Shown: piece by piece, positions 18,301 through 27,600 of the stretch
Layout: each line of letters opens with the position of its first letter
Numbering within the stretch: position 1 is the stretch's first letter
NCBI GenBank assembly: GCA_029974835.1
Contig: JARKQN010000022.1
Location: forward strand, 37,987-101,986
Origin: Bacteroidales bacterium
GTDB lineage: Bacteria; Bacteroidota; Bacteroidia; Bacteroidales; VadinHA17
Length of the DNA: 64,000 nt
Direction: 5' to 3'
Made by a program: the position numbers and the translations under genes
Notes under the pieces: generated by a model
What the model was told of the DNA's origin: nothing
The model's database searches: none
What the model saw: the letters and a program-made list of their open reading frames with translations, nothing else

Positions 18301-18883
18301 CAGGCTCCGAAAACTCCTTGGAGTAAAAAGAAGTACCGGAACCGTATACCAGTCTGTCAACCTGTTTATGGCCCCCGATTACTGGCAGCCCGTCGTACTA
18401 TCCTCATATTATGGCAGGTACGCACGTTCGGCTGTCTATACCAGGGCCGGCGAGGGCGACAAAAGCGTGACATGGAAAGGAATTATCAGGGAACCCGGTT
18501 ATTATGATGTCTATGCCTATGTGGGGAAAGCCGGCGACAGGATAATGATAAGAGGAGTAGGCGGGCCTATGGGCAGAGGTCCGGGAGGCGGGCCGGGCGG
18601 AGCACCAGGCGGAGCACCGGGCGGAGCACCGGGAACACCTCCGGCCGGACAGGGTGGCCAGGGAAGAACCCGTGAACAGAATCCTTACCGTGACATGCAT
18701 TACAAGGTATACCACGACGACGGAGTTGAAGAAATAGTGCTCGACTGGGAAACCGCCGATCCGGGATGGAACAGGCTCGGAACCTACTACCTCTCGCCCG
18801 ACACGGTTAAAGTGGAACTGAACAACAAAACCGAAGGCAGGGTGGTCATCGGCGACGCAATTAAATGGGTAATCAAGAAATGA
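15341..18883 (+). CDS. ABC-2 permease fused to an M1-peptidase-like domain without HExxH, with golvesin-like C-terminus
   Basis: An 1180-residue protein. Residues 1 to about 290 hold seven hydrophobic helices typical of an ABC-2 permease. Residues about 290-840 resemble the periplasmic M1 aminopeptidase domain found in permease/M1 fusions (for example EAHWYPVAGLNYYP). No HExxH zinc motif occurs anywhere, so peptidase activity is probably lost. A Gly-rich loop spans about residues 849-888 and a second Gly/Pro/Ala-rich one about 1072-1108. The last 190 residues resemble golvesin/xanthan-lyase beta-sandwich domains, with the typical ending WNRLGTYYLSPD ... VVIGDAIKWV; the second Gly-rich loop is inserted inside that domain. 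Probable partner of the preceding ATPase; substrate unknown. Confidence 0.8.
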   Translation: MAFLHNILTVSHYEAKTLRRSWFFRLFSIVALFFLTIINISMFSPVGGDSWELISIPSSVPLINLYLLNIGQAIVVIFLASDFLKKDKKLDTNEVLYTRSMSNFEYVSGKTWGILRLFLSLNLVVLLIGLTVNIINKSMKVDLMSYLEYILLISVPTIVYSLGLAFMLMLLIRNQAVTFFILLGYAALNMFYLWHRAGSVFDFMAFGLPLFKSGLIGFENPAAIIFQRLIYFFAGTALIMATILMFRRLPQSRLQRSVAFVLMVLSVAGFGYSLFYTVENYTKSAALKRQVIETNRQYEKSNFPSVIKSDINLIHKGSIIEATAGMIIKNDNDVQINEYLFSLNPGLEVKSVQKNAKPVAFTTSGHIVKVSPDKPLLPGESDTIEISWSGKIIESFCYPDYSDNIKEYRYRIQMVNVRKRQAFLDKDYVLLTPEAHWYPVAGLNYYPSNPGRIKIDFTTFSLKAKSETGLNVVSQGLPSVSGDYTSFSAGFPLTGLSVAMGNYVADTISVDSIKFISWHYPGNDYYREQFRELKDTLPNIISGFMKDLESGFGTPYPFRSFSILESPVNFYSFPKRNTQTRAEVQPSMVIVPEKLSTIRQAGFAKRFERQKKQMARNNQVITDRDLNVRILNNFLRSTFISGFTVTAFNIPLLNEPTRYQLGPSFYFFRNNFYSDKYPVVNSVFESHLQKLNTPGPPGGGPDRISGNISDNDMANLILRDISFRDLLARNPSPDTLRVVLTIKGDYLFNLLRMNAGITEFNEWFKKYLSENSFTRVNILKFNDDVKKRFGFEFYPLLEEWFTGKGQPGFLFTDPEASQVVVGERTRYNVTFIAGNPEPAGGLFNISFRTGGGFGGRGGGGQAIFSMTIQGGRGGGGGGRMMQISMQGRGMESADISKIVYLGPGEAKKIGIVLDNQPRAMQINTLFSKNIPGDISMTIQEIKKAPPRTAPFEGELLLEKMPLFTDPEEIIVDNEDEGFITSTVTETNRLRKLLGVKRSTGTVYQSVNLFMAPDYWQPVVLSSYYGRYARSAVYTRAGEGDKSVTWKGIIREPGYYDVYAYVGKAGDRIMIRGVGGPMGRGPGGGPGGAPGGAPGGAPGTPPAGQGGQGRTREQNPYRDMHYKVYHDDGVEEIVLDWETADPGWNRLGTYYLSPDTVKVELNNKTEGRVVIGDAIKWVIKK
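18597..18632 (+). repeat. Three 12-bp tandem repeats encoding GGAP
   Basis: Three copies of GCGGAGCACCGG (the first ends AG) inside the permease/M1-like gene. They encode Gly-Gly-Ala-Pro repeats in the second low-complexity loop. The nucleotide identity of the units suggests recent slippage expansion. Confidence 0.85.
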
Positions 18884-18901
18884 TCTTAAAGCATAACTCC
18901 T

Positions 18902-20392
18902 ATGAAAAACTATTTTAAAAAATGCTGCCTTAAAAAAACGGCTCTTTTCTCCGTTTTCTTTTGCATTTCGCTGGCAGTAGTGTCACAAAAAGCAATAACC
19001 CTCGAAGAGGCCCTGAAAGTGGCTGAATCGAACAGCCCTTCAATGAAAAGGACCAGGCTTAACCTGATTCGCAGCCAGGAAAACCTTAACGCTCAGAATG
19101 CCGCTCTTAAATCAAACTTTTCACTTACAATAAATCCAATCGGATATACCCAGAGCAGGGAATTCAATGATCTTATATCAAAATGGAATTCACGGAATAC
19201 GACCGAGAGTTACGGGATGTTTACCGTCACCCAGCCTATACTTTTTACCGATGCAAGAGTATCGCTTGTCAACAGGTTCGGCTACAAGGATTCATACAGT
19301 GAATTCACAAACACCACGACGAAAGGCTTCAGCAACAACCTTTCCATAAGTCTCGACCAGCCTCTCTTTACATATAACCGTACAAAAATGCAGCTTAAAC
19401 AGTTGCAGCTGTCGCTTGAAAATGCACAGCTGAGTTATGCACTGCAGCTGCTGTCGCTCGAAAAACAGGTTACACAGGCATTTTACTATGTTTATCAGCA
19501 GCAGCAGAGCCTTGAGATTGCAAGACAGGCATTCGTAAACATGCAGCAAAGCTATGAGATATCGAAAAACAAGGTTGACGCCGGACTATCGGCAAGGGAA
19601 GAGATGTTCCAGGCAGAGCTGAACCTCGCCACCACCAAATCGGATTATGAAAATAAGCAGGTCGCTTTTGAGAATGCCAAGGACGACTTCAAGGTCCTTA
19701 TCGGAATGAGCCTTTATGAGGATTTCAATGTACTTCCCAATATTGCGGTAGATACAATACCCATCGACGTATCCTTTGCCATTGAACACGGTCTTAAAAA
19801 CCGGATGGAACTGAGACAGAGGGAAATCACCATCGAGAACTCACAGTTCGACCTCATACAGACAAAAGCACTGAACGAATTCAAGGGATCTCTCGGATTA
19901 TCAGTAGGCCTATTCGGAGACAATGAAAAATTCGACAAGGTTTACGCCAACCCCACCGACAACGAATCTGTCTCCCTGCAGCTTACAATTCCCTTGTGGG
20001 ACTGGGGAGAAAAGAAATCTAGGATAAAAGCCTCGGAGGCTTCCCTGGAATCGAACAGGGTTTCCCTCGATGAAGAAGAAAACAATGTAATCCTGGGCAT
20101 AAGAAAAATATACCGTAACCTTATAAATCTGCAGAACCAGATCGAAATTACAAAGAAATCCATAACAAATGCACAACTGACATATGATCTGAATCTTGAA
20201 AAATACAAGAACGGGGATCTCACAGGTATGGATCTGAACATCTACCAGAACCAGCTTTCGGAGAAGCAGCTTTCATACACAAATGCCCTTATATCATACA
20301 AGCTGGAACTGCTGAACCTCAAGATACAGACGTTGTATGACTTTGAGAAAAAAGAGCCTGTTTCACCGGTAATGACAATAGAAAACAACTGA
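18902..20392 (+). CDS. TolC-family outer-membrane efflux protein
   Basis: A 496-residue protein with a signal peptide (cleavage near VVSQ) and the two-fold repeated coiled-coil layout of the outer-membrane factor family. ITLEEALKVAESNSPSMKRTR opens the first repeat and VSFAIEHGLKNRMELRQREI the second. LTIPLWDWGEKKSRIKASEA is a family hallmark. It would form the trimeric channel across the outer membrane for the adaptor and RND pumps that follow. It starts 18 bp after the upstream stop, so it is part of the same transcript. Confidence 0.93.
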   Translation: MKNYFKKCCLKKTALFSVFFCISLAVVSQKAITLEEALKVAESNSPSMKRTRLNLIRSQENLNAQNAALKSNFSLTINPIGYTQSREFNDLISKWNSRNTTESYGMFTVTQPILFTDARVSLVNRFGYKDSYSEFTNTTTKGFSNNLSISLDQPLFTYNRTKMQLKQLQLSLENAQLSYALQLLSLEKQVTQAFYYVYQQQQSLEIARQAFVNMQQSYEISKNKVDAGLSAREEMFQAELNLATTKSDYENKQVAFENAKDDFKVLIGMSLYEDFNVLPNIAVDTIPIDVSFAIEHGLKNRMELRQREITIENSQFDLIQTKALNEFKGSLGLSVGLFGDNEKFDKVYANPTDNESVSLQLTIPLWDWGEKKSRIKASEASLESNRVSLDEEENNVILGIRKIYRNLINLQNQIEITKKSITNAQLTYDLNLEKYKNGDLTGMDLNIYQNQLSEKQLSYTNALISYKLELLNLKIQTLYDFEKKEPVSPVMTIENN

Positions 20393-20421
20393 TTTCATTT
20401 AACCATATTCAAATTTAAATC

Positions 20422-21477
20422 ATGAAAAAGAATCTTCTGCCAATAACCGCTGCTCTGATTATGCTTATCCCGGCCTGCAGGAACCAGGAACAGGGATTGA
20501 CGGCCGATGTCGAGATACCTGTAACCGTTGAGGATATAAGCCTCAGATCAATAGAAGAATACGTAAGCACTACCGGGACAGTATATCCAAAGGGAGAAAT
20601 AACCCTGAAATCAAAAATAACGGCTGCTTACTATCTCGAGAAGAATCCCCAGACCGGGAGACAGTGGCAGCTGGGCGACAGGATCAGGGCAGGGGCCCTT
20701 ATTGCCCGCCTGGAGGACAGGGAGTTTGTACTCTCAATAAAACTCGAAACAAGCGAACTTAATCTTGAGCTTGCCGAAAGCGAACTGAAAAAACAGGAAT
20801 CCCTTTATGAGAAAGGGGGTATAACCCTCAAGGACCTTAAGACAGCCAGCATAAACTATGAGAATGCAAAAACAACCGTTGAGAATGCACGTTTGCAGCT
20901 CGAAAAGACACGAATTGTCGCACCGATCGAAGGCGTGATTGTTGAACTTCCGTATTACACACAGGGGACACAGGTTGACCAGGGTTCAGTGATAGCAAAA
21001 ATAATGGATTACCAGACCATGTATATGAATGTTCAGCTTCCCGAAAAATATGCCGGCACGGTTAAACCCGAACAAAATGTAAAACTGACAAATTACACAA
21101 TACCCAATGATACACTGTATGGAAAAGTTACGCAGATTTCCCCTGCAATAAATGCCGATACAAGAACCTTCCAGGGAGTTATAACAGTAAATAACCCTCA
21201 ATTGCTCCTGAGGCCCGGGATGTTTGTGAAGGCAGACATAGTAACAAGGAGGAAAGATTCTGTAATTGTAATACCCCGGAGCATAATCCTTTCACGGCAG
21301 AGAGGAAAGACAGTGTTCGTTGTAGACCGCGGGCTTGCGGTTGAAAGGATTATTGAGACCGGCCTCGAGAACCTCACCGAAGCTGAAGTAGTAAGAGGAC
21401 TGAACAGAAACGAGCGCATTGTCACCTCAGGTTTCGAAACGCTCAGCAACAGGTCGAAGGTAAAAATCGTCAGATAA
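20422..21477 (+). CDS. RND efflux periplasmic adaptor (membrane fusion lipoprotein)
   Basis: A 351-residue adaptor with a lipoprotein signal (lipobox around Cys19, LIPAC). The order is N-terminal beta strands, a lipoyl half-motif, a coiled-coil hairpin (about residues 105-160), then the second lipoyl half (TRIVAPIEGVIVE), beta barrel and membrane-proximal domain (VVRGLNRNERIVTSGFETL). It bridges an inner-membrane RND pump and the TolC-like channel. Only this one adaptor is encoded for two RND subunits. It lies 29 bp after the channel gene and 4 bp before the first RND gene. Confidence 0.94.
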   Translation: MKKNLLPITAALIMLIPACRNQEQGLTADVEIPVTVEDISLRSIEEYVSTTGTVYPKGEITLKSKITAAYYLEKNPQTGRQWQLGDRIRAGALIARLEDREFVLSIKLETSELNLELAESELKKQESLYEKGGITLKDLKTASINYENAKTTVENARLQLEKTRIVAPIEGVIVELPYYTQGTQVDQGSVIAKIMDYQTMYMNVQLPEKYAGTVKPEQNVKLTNYTIPNDTLYGKVTQISPAINADTRTFQGVITVNNPQLLLRPGMFVKADIVTRRKDSVIVIPRSIILSRQRGKTVFVVDRGLAVERIIETGLENLTEAEVVRGLNRNERIVTSGFETLSNRSKVKIVR

Positions 21478-21481
21478 TATC

Positions 21482-24400
21482 ATGAATAAGATAGCACGGT
21501 TTGCAGTTAACAATCCCGTCACGGTTCTGATGCTTGTGGCAGGAATAGTCCTGCTGGGTTTTATTTCCTTCGGCAAGCTTGGCACTGACCTCTTCCCGAA
21601 CCTCAACAACCCGAAAATTTATGTTGAGCTTAAGGCAGGTGAGAAACCTCCCGAGGAAATTGAGAAGAATTTTGTTGACCAGATCGAGTCTCTGGCATTA
21701 AGGCAAAACGGGGTTGTGGATGTATCTTCCTCCACCACCAACGGGAAAGCTTCCATTACCGTTGAGTATGAATGGAAAAAGGATATGGATGAGGCCTTCC
21801 TCGATCTGCAGAAGGAACTGAATTCTTTTGCCCAGAACTCTTCCATTGAGGATTTTACCATAACCCAGTACGACCCAAATTCCGCCCCCGTTATGGTGGT
21901 CGGACTGAAAAATGACCGGATCACCAATATGGATGAACTCCGGAAGGTCGCTGAAAACTACATCAGGAATGAACTCATCCGTATTGACGGTGTGGCGGAT
22001 GTAAAACTGTCGGGTAAGGAAGAAAGTGAAATCGTAATTGAAACAAGCAAGTATATACTTGAATCCTACGGAATTACATCCGACGCAATAGCTTCGCAGA
22101 TAAGCAATTACAACCGAAACGTTTCAGGCGGTTCGATTGTTGACATGGGAACCAAATATGTGGTAAAGGGGGTAAGCGTGCTTAAGGATATCTCCGACCT
22201 GCAGAATATAATCGTGGGTTTTAAACAGGTTTCTTCATCAGCTTCGGCCACTCAGGCATCCCAGACTTCATCCAGAGTGCCCGTTTACCTTAAGGATGTT
22301 GCAAAGATCTACTATGCCAACAAGGAACCCGAAAATATTGTAACAATCAACGGGGAGAGATGCATCAGTCTGTCGGTCTACAAGGAACCGAAGTACAATA
22401 CCGTTGAGGCTGTCAGAAAGCTTAAGAATGAATTTGAGATTCTTTCAAAAGCACTTCCCGGTTACGAGTTCATTTATATCCAGGACCAGGGCACATACAT
22501 CAGCAGTGCCATTTCCGAAGTCCGCGACACTGCCCTTCTGGGCATACTGCTGGCCGTAATAATTATTTACGTATTCCTCAGGCGTATCGGCACCACTCTC
22601 GTAATAAGCCTTGCAATACCCATTTCGATCATTGCAACCTTTAATCTGATGTACTTCAATCACCTTACAATAAACATTATGACTCTTGGAGGGCTCGCCC
22701 TGGGAGCAGGTATGCTGGTTGACAATGCGATTGTGGTGCTGGAAAACATTACGAGGAACCGCGAGGAAGGTATGCCGTTCATTGATTCTGTTATTACCGG
22801 TACCGGCCAGGTAGGCGGAGCAATCACTGCCTCCACGATTACCACGATAGTGGTTTTCCTGCCTATTGTATACCTTCACGGAGCTTCGGGCGAACTGTTC
22901 AAGGACCAGGCGCTCACTGTGGCATTCGCTCTCATATCTTCACTCTTTGTCGCCCTTCTTGTTATCCCCATGCTTGTCTCCTCACTCTTCAGGGAGAAGA
23001 AAGAGGCTGAGAATCTGGCATCGCCGGTGAAATTCGGATGGTACAAAAAAGTCCTTGCAGGGATACTTGAAAGAAAAACAACAGTGGTAATTCTTGCATT
23101 TGTCATTATGGCTGCCACTGCCCTGCTGATTCCAAAACTGGGAAGTGAATTCATGCCAAAGGCGGAATCGTCCGAATTCACGGTTGAACTAAAACTGCCT
23201 GAAGGAACCAGCCTTGAAAGAACGGCGTCCACCGCCGGAATGACGGAGAATATTATCAGGGAAATCCTTGGCGAAAAAATAAAACTAATTTACACACAGG
23301 CCGGAATAACAGGGACATCAGCTTACACCCAGGCAGATGTCAATGAAGGTGAAAATAAGGCTTCCCTGAAGATAATCCTTGATGAAAAGTACACCTCACA
23401 GACTGACGAGGCGATGAAACTCATTGAGGGTTTTATCAAAAACATACCGGATGTTGAAGTCACATTCTCAAGAGAGGAAACAGCCCTTCAGACATCCCTC
23501 GGGACGACCGGCTCGCCATTTGCCCTTGAAATCTCGGGTAGCGACTACGCGGAGATAGAAAAAATCCTGAGTCAGTCAAGGGAAATCCTGGAAGATTCCG
23601 AATCACTTTACAATTTCACCACTTCGCTTGATGAAGGAAATCCTGAGGTTGAGGTGACAATCGACAGGTTCAGGACGAGTTATTACAATGTAACCGTTGA
23701 GAGTGTGGTTAACCAGGTTAAGAGCTACCTTTCGGGTGCCCAGGCCGGAAGCTTTGAGAAGGAAGGGGAGATGAAAGATATTACAGTAAAACTGGAAGAT
23801 ATAAGCCTGAACCAGCTCAAAGACCTGATGATAACAGCAGGCTCCGTAAAAGTGCCGTTGAGCGAAATTGCAGCTATAAAAATCGTAAAAAGCCCGAGAG
23901 AAATTACCCGGCATAATCAGTCAAGGACAGCTTACCTCTATGCAATGGTAAAAAAGAATGTTCCGTTCGACCAGGTTGTTAAACATGCACAGGAAGCCCT
24001 GAAAGTGATAAGCCTGCCTCCCGATTACAGGATCACTTTCACTGGAGAGGAGATGAAACGAAAGGAATCGATGGCAAATCTTTCCTTTGCCCTTCTTCTT
24101 GCAGTGGTGCTGGTGTTTATGGTTCTTGCCGCGCAGTTTGAATCACTGATTCAGCCTTTTGTTATTATGTTAACAATACCGCTGGCTGGCGCCGGAACCA
24201 TTCTTACTTTCCTGATTCTTGGCAAATCTCTTAATATGATGGCCTATATCGGAATAATAATGCTTGGAGGTATTGCCGTCAACAATGCAATCATTCTTAT
24301 CGACCGTATTAACCAGCTAAGGGAAAGCGGCCTTGGAAAAAGAGATGCCATTCTGACAGCCGGTACTCAAAGGATAAGGCCAATTATTATGACTAGTCTT

Positions 24401-24592
24401 ACCACCATACTGGCCCTCCTGCCCCTTACGCTGGGTATCGGAGAGAGTGCCTCACTCAGATCACCAATGGCAATTGCAGTCATCGGCGGGCTCTTCACTT
24501 CCACATTACTTACGCTTGTTGTCATACCCTGCTTTTACTGGATAATCGACAGTGCCGGGGCATTCCTTACCGGGAAACAGTCTGAAGCTTAA
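21482..24592 (+). CDS. RND efflux pump inner-membrane subunit (first)
   Basis: A 1036-residue RND pump of the hydrophobe/amphiphile efflux class, with the 12-helix layout and two large periplasmic loops. TM4 carries MLVDNAIVVLEN near residue 413, where AcrB has Asp-Asp. TM10 has AVNNAIILID where AcrB has its lysine. Only the first of the AcrB proton-relay residues is therefore conserved, as in several Bacteroidota and SwrC-like pumps. The C-terminal half includes VLVFMVLAAQFESLIQPF, a strong family signature. The next gene encodes a second RND subunit 14 bp downstream, so the pump may be a heterotrimer such as those of MdtBC type. Confidence 0.94.
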   Translation: MNKIARFAVNNPVTVLMLVAGIVLLGFISFGKLGTDLFPNLNNPKIYVELKAGEKPPEEIEKNFVDQIESLALRQNGVVDVSSSTTNGKASITVEYEWKKDMDEAFLDLQKELNSFAQNSSIEDFTITQYDPNSAPVMVVGLKNDRITNMDELRKVAENYIRNELIRIDGVADVKLSGKEESEIVIETSKYILESYGITSDAIASQISNYNRNVSGGSIVDMGTKYVVKGVSVLKDISDLQNIIVGFKQVSSSASATQASQTSSRVPVYLKDVAKIYYANKEPENIVTINGERCISLSVYKEPKYNTVEAVRKLKNEFEILSKALPGYEFIYIQDQGTYISSAISEVRDTALLGILLAVIIIYVFLRRIGTTLVISLAIPISIIATFNLMYFNHLTINIMTLGGLALGAGMLVDNAIVVLENITRNREEGMPFIDSVITGTGQVGGAITASTITTIVVFLPIVYLHGASGELFKDQALTVAFALISSLFVALLVIPMLVSSLFREKKEAENLASPVKFGWYKKVLAGILERKTTVVILAFVIMAATALLIPKLGSEFMPKAESSEFTVELKLPEGTSLERTASTAGMTENIIREILGEKIKLIYTQAGITGTSAYTQADVNEGENKASLKIILDEKYTSQTDEAMKLIEGFIKNIPDVEVTFSREETALQTSLGTTGSPFALEISGSDYAEIEKILSQSREILEDSESLYNFTTSLDEGNPEVEVTIDRFRTSYYNVTVESVVNQVKSYLSGAQAGSFEKEGEMKDITVKLEDISLNQLKDLMITAGSVKVPLSEIAAIKIVKSPREITRHNQSRTAYLYAMVKKNVPFDQVVKHAQEALKVISLPPDYRITFTGEEMKRKESMANLSFALLLAVVLVFMVLAAQFESLIQPFVIMLTIPLAGAGTILTFLILGKSLNMMAYIGIIMLGGIAVNNAIILIDRINQLRESGLGKRDAILTAGTQRIRPIIMTSLTTILALLPLTLGIGESASLRSPMAIAVIGGLFTSTLLTLVVIPCFYWIIDSAGAFLTGKQSEA

Positions 24593-24596
24593 CCAC

Positions 24597-24603
24597 AGGA
24601 GGT
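24597..24603 (+). promoter_or_regulatory. Full Shine-Dalgarno sequence before the RND-ABC fusion gene
   Basis: AGGAGGT lies 3 bp before ATG 24607. Full consensus Shine-Dalgarno sites are uncommon in Bacteroidota, where initiation tends not to depend on them. It confirms this start. Confidence 0.6.
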
Positions 24604-24606
24604 ACA

Positions 24607-27600
24607 ATGGATTTCATTATCAAAAGAAAGGTCCTCATCAGCATGCTCTTCCTGGGGCTATCCATCCTGGGATACATTTCGTACCAGAGGCTTCCTGTTG
24701 AGCTTTTCCCGAACGCCGAACTGCCCAATCTCATTGTCCAGGTATCCACCCCGCTTGAAATGGATCCGGCTTACATTGAAAGTCAGGCTGTGATACCTCT
24801 TGAAGGGGCCATCGGCACACTTGAGGGAGTGGAAAAGATAGAATCCAACATCACTTCCCGGAGCGGTACAATCGTTATCTATCTAACGCAGAAGGCTGAC
24901 ATCAAATACAGCAATCTGAAGCTGCAGGAAAAGATTAACCTTGTCAGAAGTTCAATACCTGAGGAGTTTGTGATAAATGTGATCAGGGTGGATCTTGAAC
25001 AGCTTACGGGTCAGTTTATGGAACTGCAGGTAAGAGGAGAAGGAGGTACTGACCGGATAAGAAACATAGCCGACCGTGATATCAGACCCGAATTCGAAAA
25101 TCTTGACGGCATAGCAGGAGTGGAGGTTTTTGGCGGGCAGGAAAACTCCATTGAGGTAAGGCTTAATGAAAGAGCCTGCAAGGCTTATGGAATTACCATG
25201 AACCAGGTGCGAAACCTCCTGAACAATAATTCCGGAAATAAGATATTTACAGGCCGTGTAACCGACGGCACGCAAAAATACTTTGTTAACATAACATCCG
25301 AATACACAGATGTTTCTGAGATCGGGAATATCACAGTCAAACAGGATGGCCCTGTACTTCTGAAAGATATTGCTGAAATATTCTTCGGAGTCAAGGAGCA
25401 GACTTCATACAGCAGGATTAATGGTCTTGACGCGGTGACCATCAACCTTGTGAACGACAATCAGGCCAATATAATTGACCTGGCCCGCCGAACCAGGGCC
25501 CTTGTGCATTCTTTTAACAAAAGACTTAAAGCTCTTGGTGTCGAAATAGTTATTCAGAACGACACGACAGAGGTGATGGAACGCAATATCAACCAGATCA
25601 TTAACCTCGCTCTCACCGGAGGCATCCTTGCCGTCATTGTCCTCTGGTTCTTCCTGCGCAACCTGCGACTGGTTACAGTGATTGCGTTGTCAATACCTGT
25701 TTCGGTTTACACCGCCTTTAATTTCTTTTACGGTGCCGGGATAACCATAAACAGTCTCACGCTGGTGGGCATGGCCCTGGCCATCGGTATGCTGGTCGAC
25801 AACTCGGTTGTGGTTCTTGAGAATATCTACCGTCTCTCAGGACAGGGCTTAAAGGCGGAAGATGCCGTAAAAAGCGGCACCACCGAAGTAGTGAAAGCCG
25901 TTATAGCTGCTACCCTTACTACTGTAACAGTATTCCTGCCCTTTGTCTTTTCTTCCAACTTCATGATAAAGATGATTGGCAAGAACATCGGGGTGTCGAT
26001 AATATCCACCCTTTCTGTCTCCCTTCTTGCGGCCCTGATGCTGATTCCGATGGCTACCTATTACATTCTTAAAGGTAGGAGCGGCGGCAGTTCGGAAGTT
26101 TTTAAAAGGCTTTCGATCCACAACCGCCTTGTGCAGGCATATCACCTCGTGCTCAAGGAGAGCATGAGAAGGCCTGCCTCTACAATTATCGGCACACTTG
26201 TTGTCTTCTTCGCAGCCCTCCTTATAAGCCTGACCCTCAGTATAAGTTCAACACGTGAAGTGCAGACACCCGACTTCAGATTGTCGGTTAAGATGCCGGC
26301 GGGCTCAACTCTCGAAAAAACCGATGCCGTGGTGGCGGAAATTGAATCGAGGTTATCATCACTGCCGGAAAAGGGAGATATTGTAAGCCGTATTGAAGAA
26401 GAACAGGCCTCAGTAACAATTTCACTTGCGGAAGACTGGAATAAAAAAAGTAAAAGGAGCCTTCCGGAAATCAAGAACGACATAAATGAAAAAGTAAAGA
26501 ATATTTCCACAGCAGAGATAACACTCGATGATGTTTCATCAGGCGGGGGTTCTACGGGCGGGGGCGGCGGTACTCTGAACCCGGGAGCAGGATTTATGAA
26601 CCTGCTTGGCGTCGGAACACAGAGTGAAAGTATCATTATAAAGGGTGAAGATTCCCCGAAAATGAAAATCGTTGCCGACGACATTAAATCCTATCTCGAT
26701 GAATTGTCCTCCATCCGGAGTTCATCCGTCAACGTTCAGGACAACAGGCCTGAAGTGCAGCTTCAGTTCGACATGGATTATATAAACCGTAACGGATTTA
26801 CCTTAAACAATATTACATCTGCACTCGGCACCTTCGGCAGGGAATACACTTCGGGGGCAACCTTCAGACAGGGAACTGAGAGCTACGACATCATTATTAA
26901 ATATGCCGATGAAACAGGTGCCGAAAAAAAGGCAGTCGACAAAACTCTTGAAGACCTTAAAAAGCTTGAAGTTACCGGTTCGGGCGGGTCGGTGATGGAA
27001 TTGCAGGAACTTGCTGCAATTGTTTTTTCAACGGGGATGGGAAATATACACAGGGAAAACCAGGAGAAGAGAATTACGGTAACATACAGCTTCACGGAAG
27101 AGATAAGAAACTCAAAAACACTTCTTGAAGGCGCCAGGGCCGAAGTCGAGTCGATCGTTTCAAGCCTCAGCATACCTTCAGGCATTGCTGTTGAAGTGGT
27201 CCATGAAGAGAATGAACTGAGAGAGTTTTATATACTTATCGGCATAGCCTTCATCCTTATTTATATGATACTGGCGGCAGTATTTGAATCGCTTGCCGTT
27301 CCCTTTGTGCTGCTTTTCAGCATTCCGCTTGCAGCACTAGGAAGCCTGATAGCACTGATCGTGACTGATAATTCGCTTCTTAATGCAAATACTCTTACCG
27401 GTTTCCTCATTCTTCTCGGTATTGTTGTCAATAACGGGATCATCCTTCTCGATTATACCAAAATTCTGAGGAAGCGGGGATACAGGAGGCCGAGGGCCAT
27501 AATGATGGCAGGAGTAGCCCGTATAAGACCGGTGATGATCACTGCCATCACTACCGTACTTGCCCTCTTCCCTCTTGCTATGGGACAGGCAGAATATGTT

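Noticed and set aside
18590..18640. Short tandem repeats that could suggest a CRISPR array
   Set aside because: The 12-bp units have no spacers, keep the reading frame and encode GGAP repeats within a large gene.
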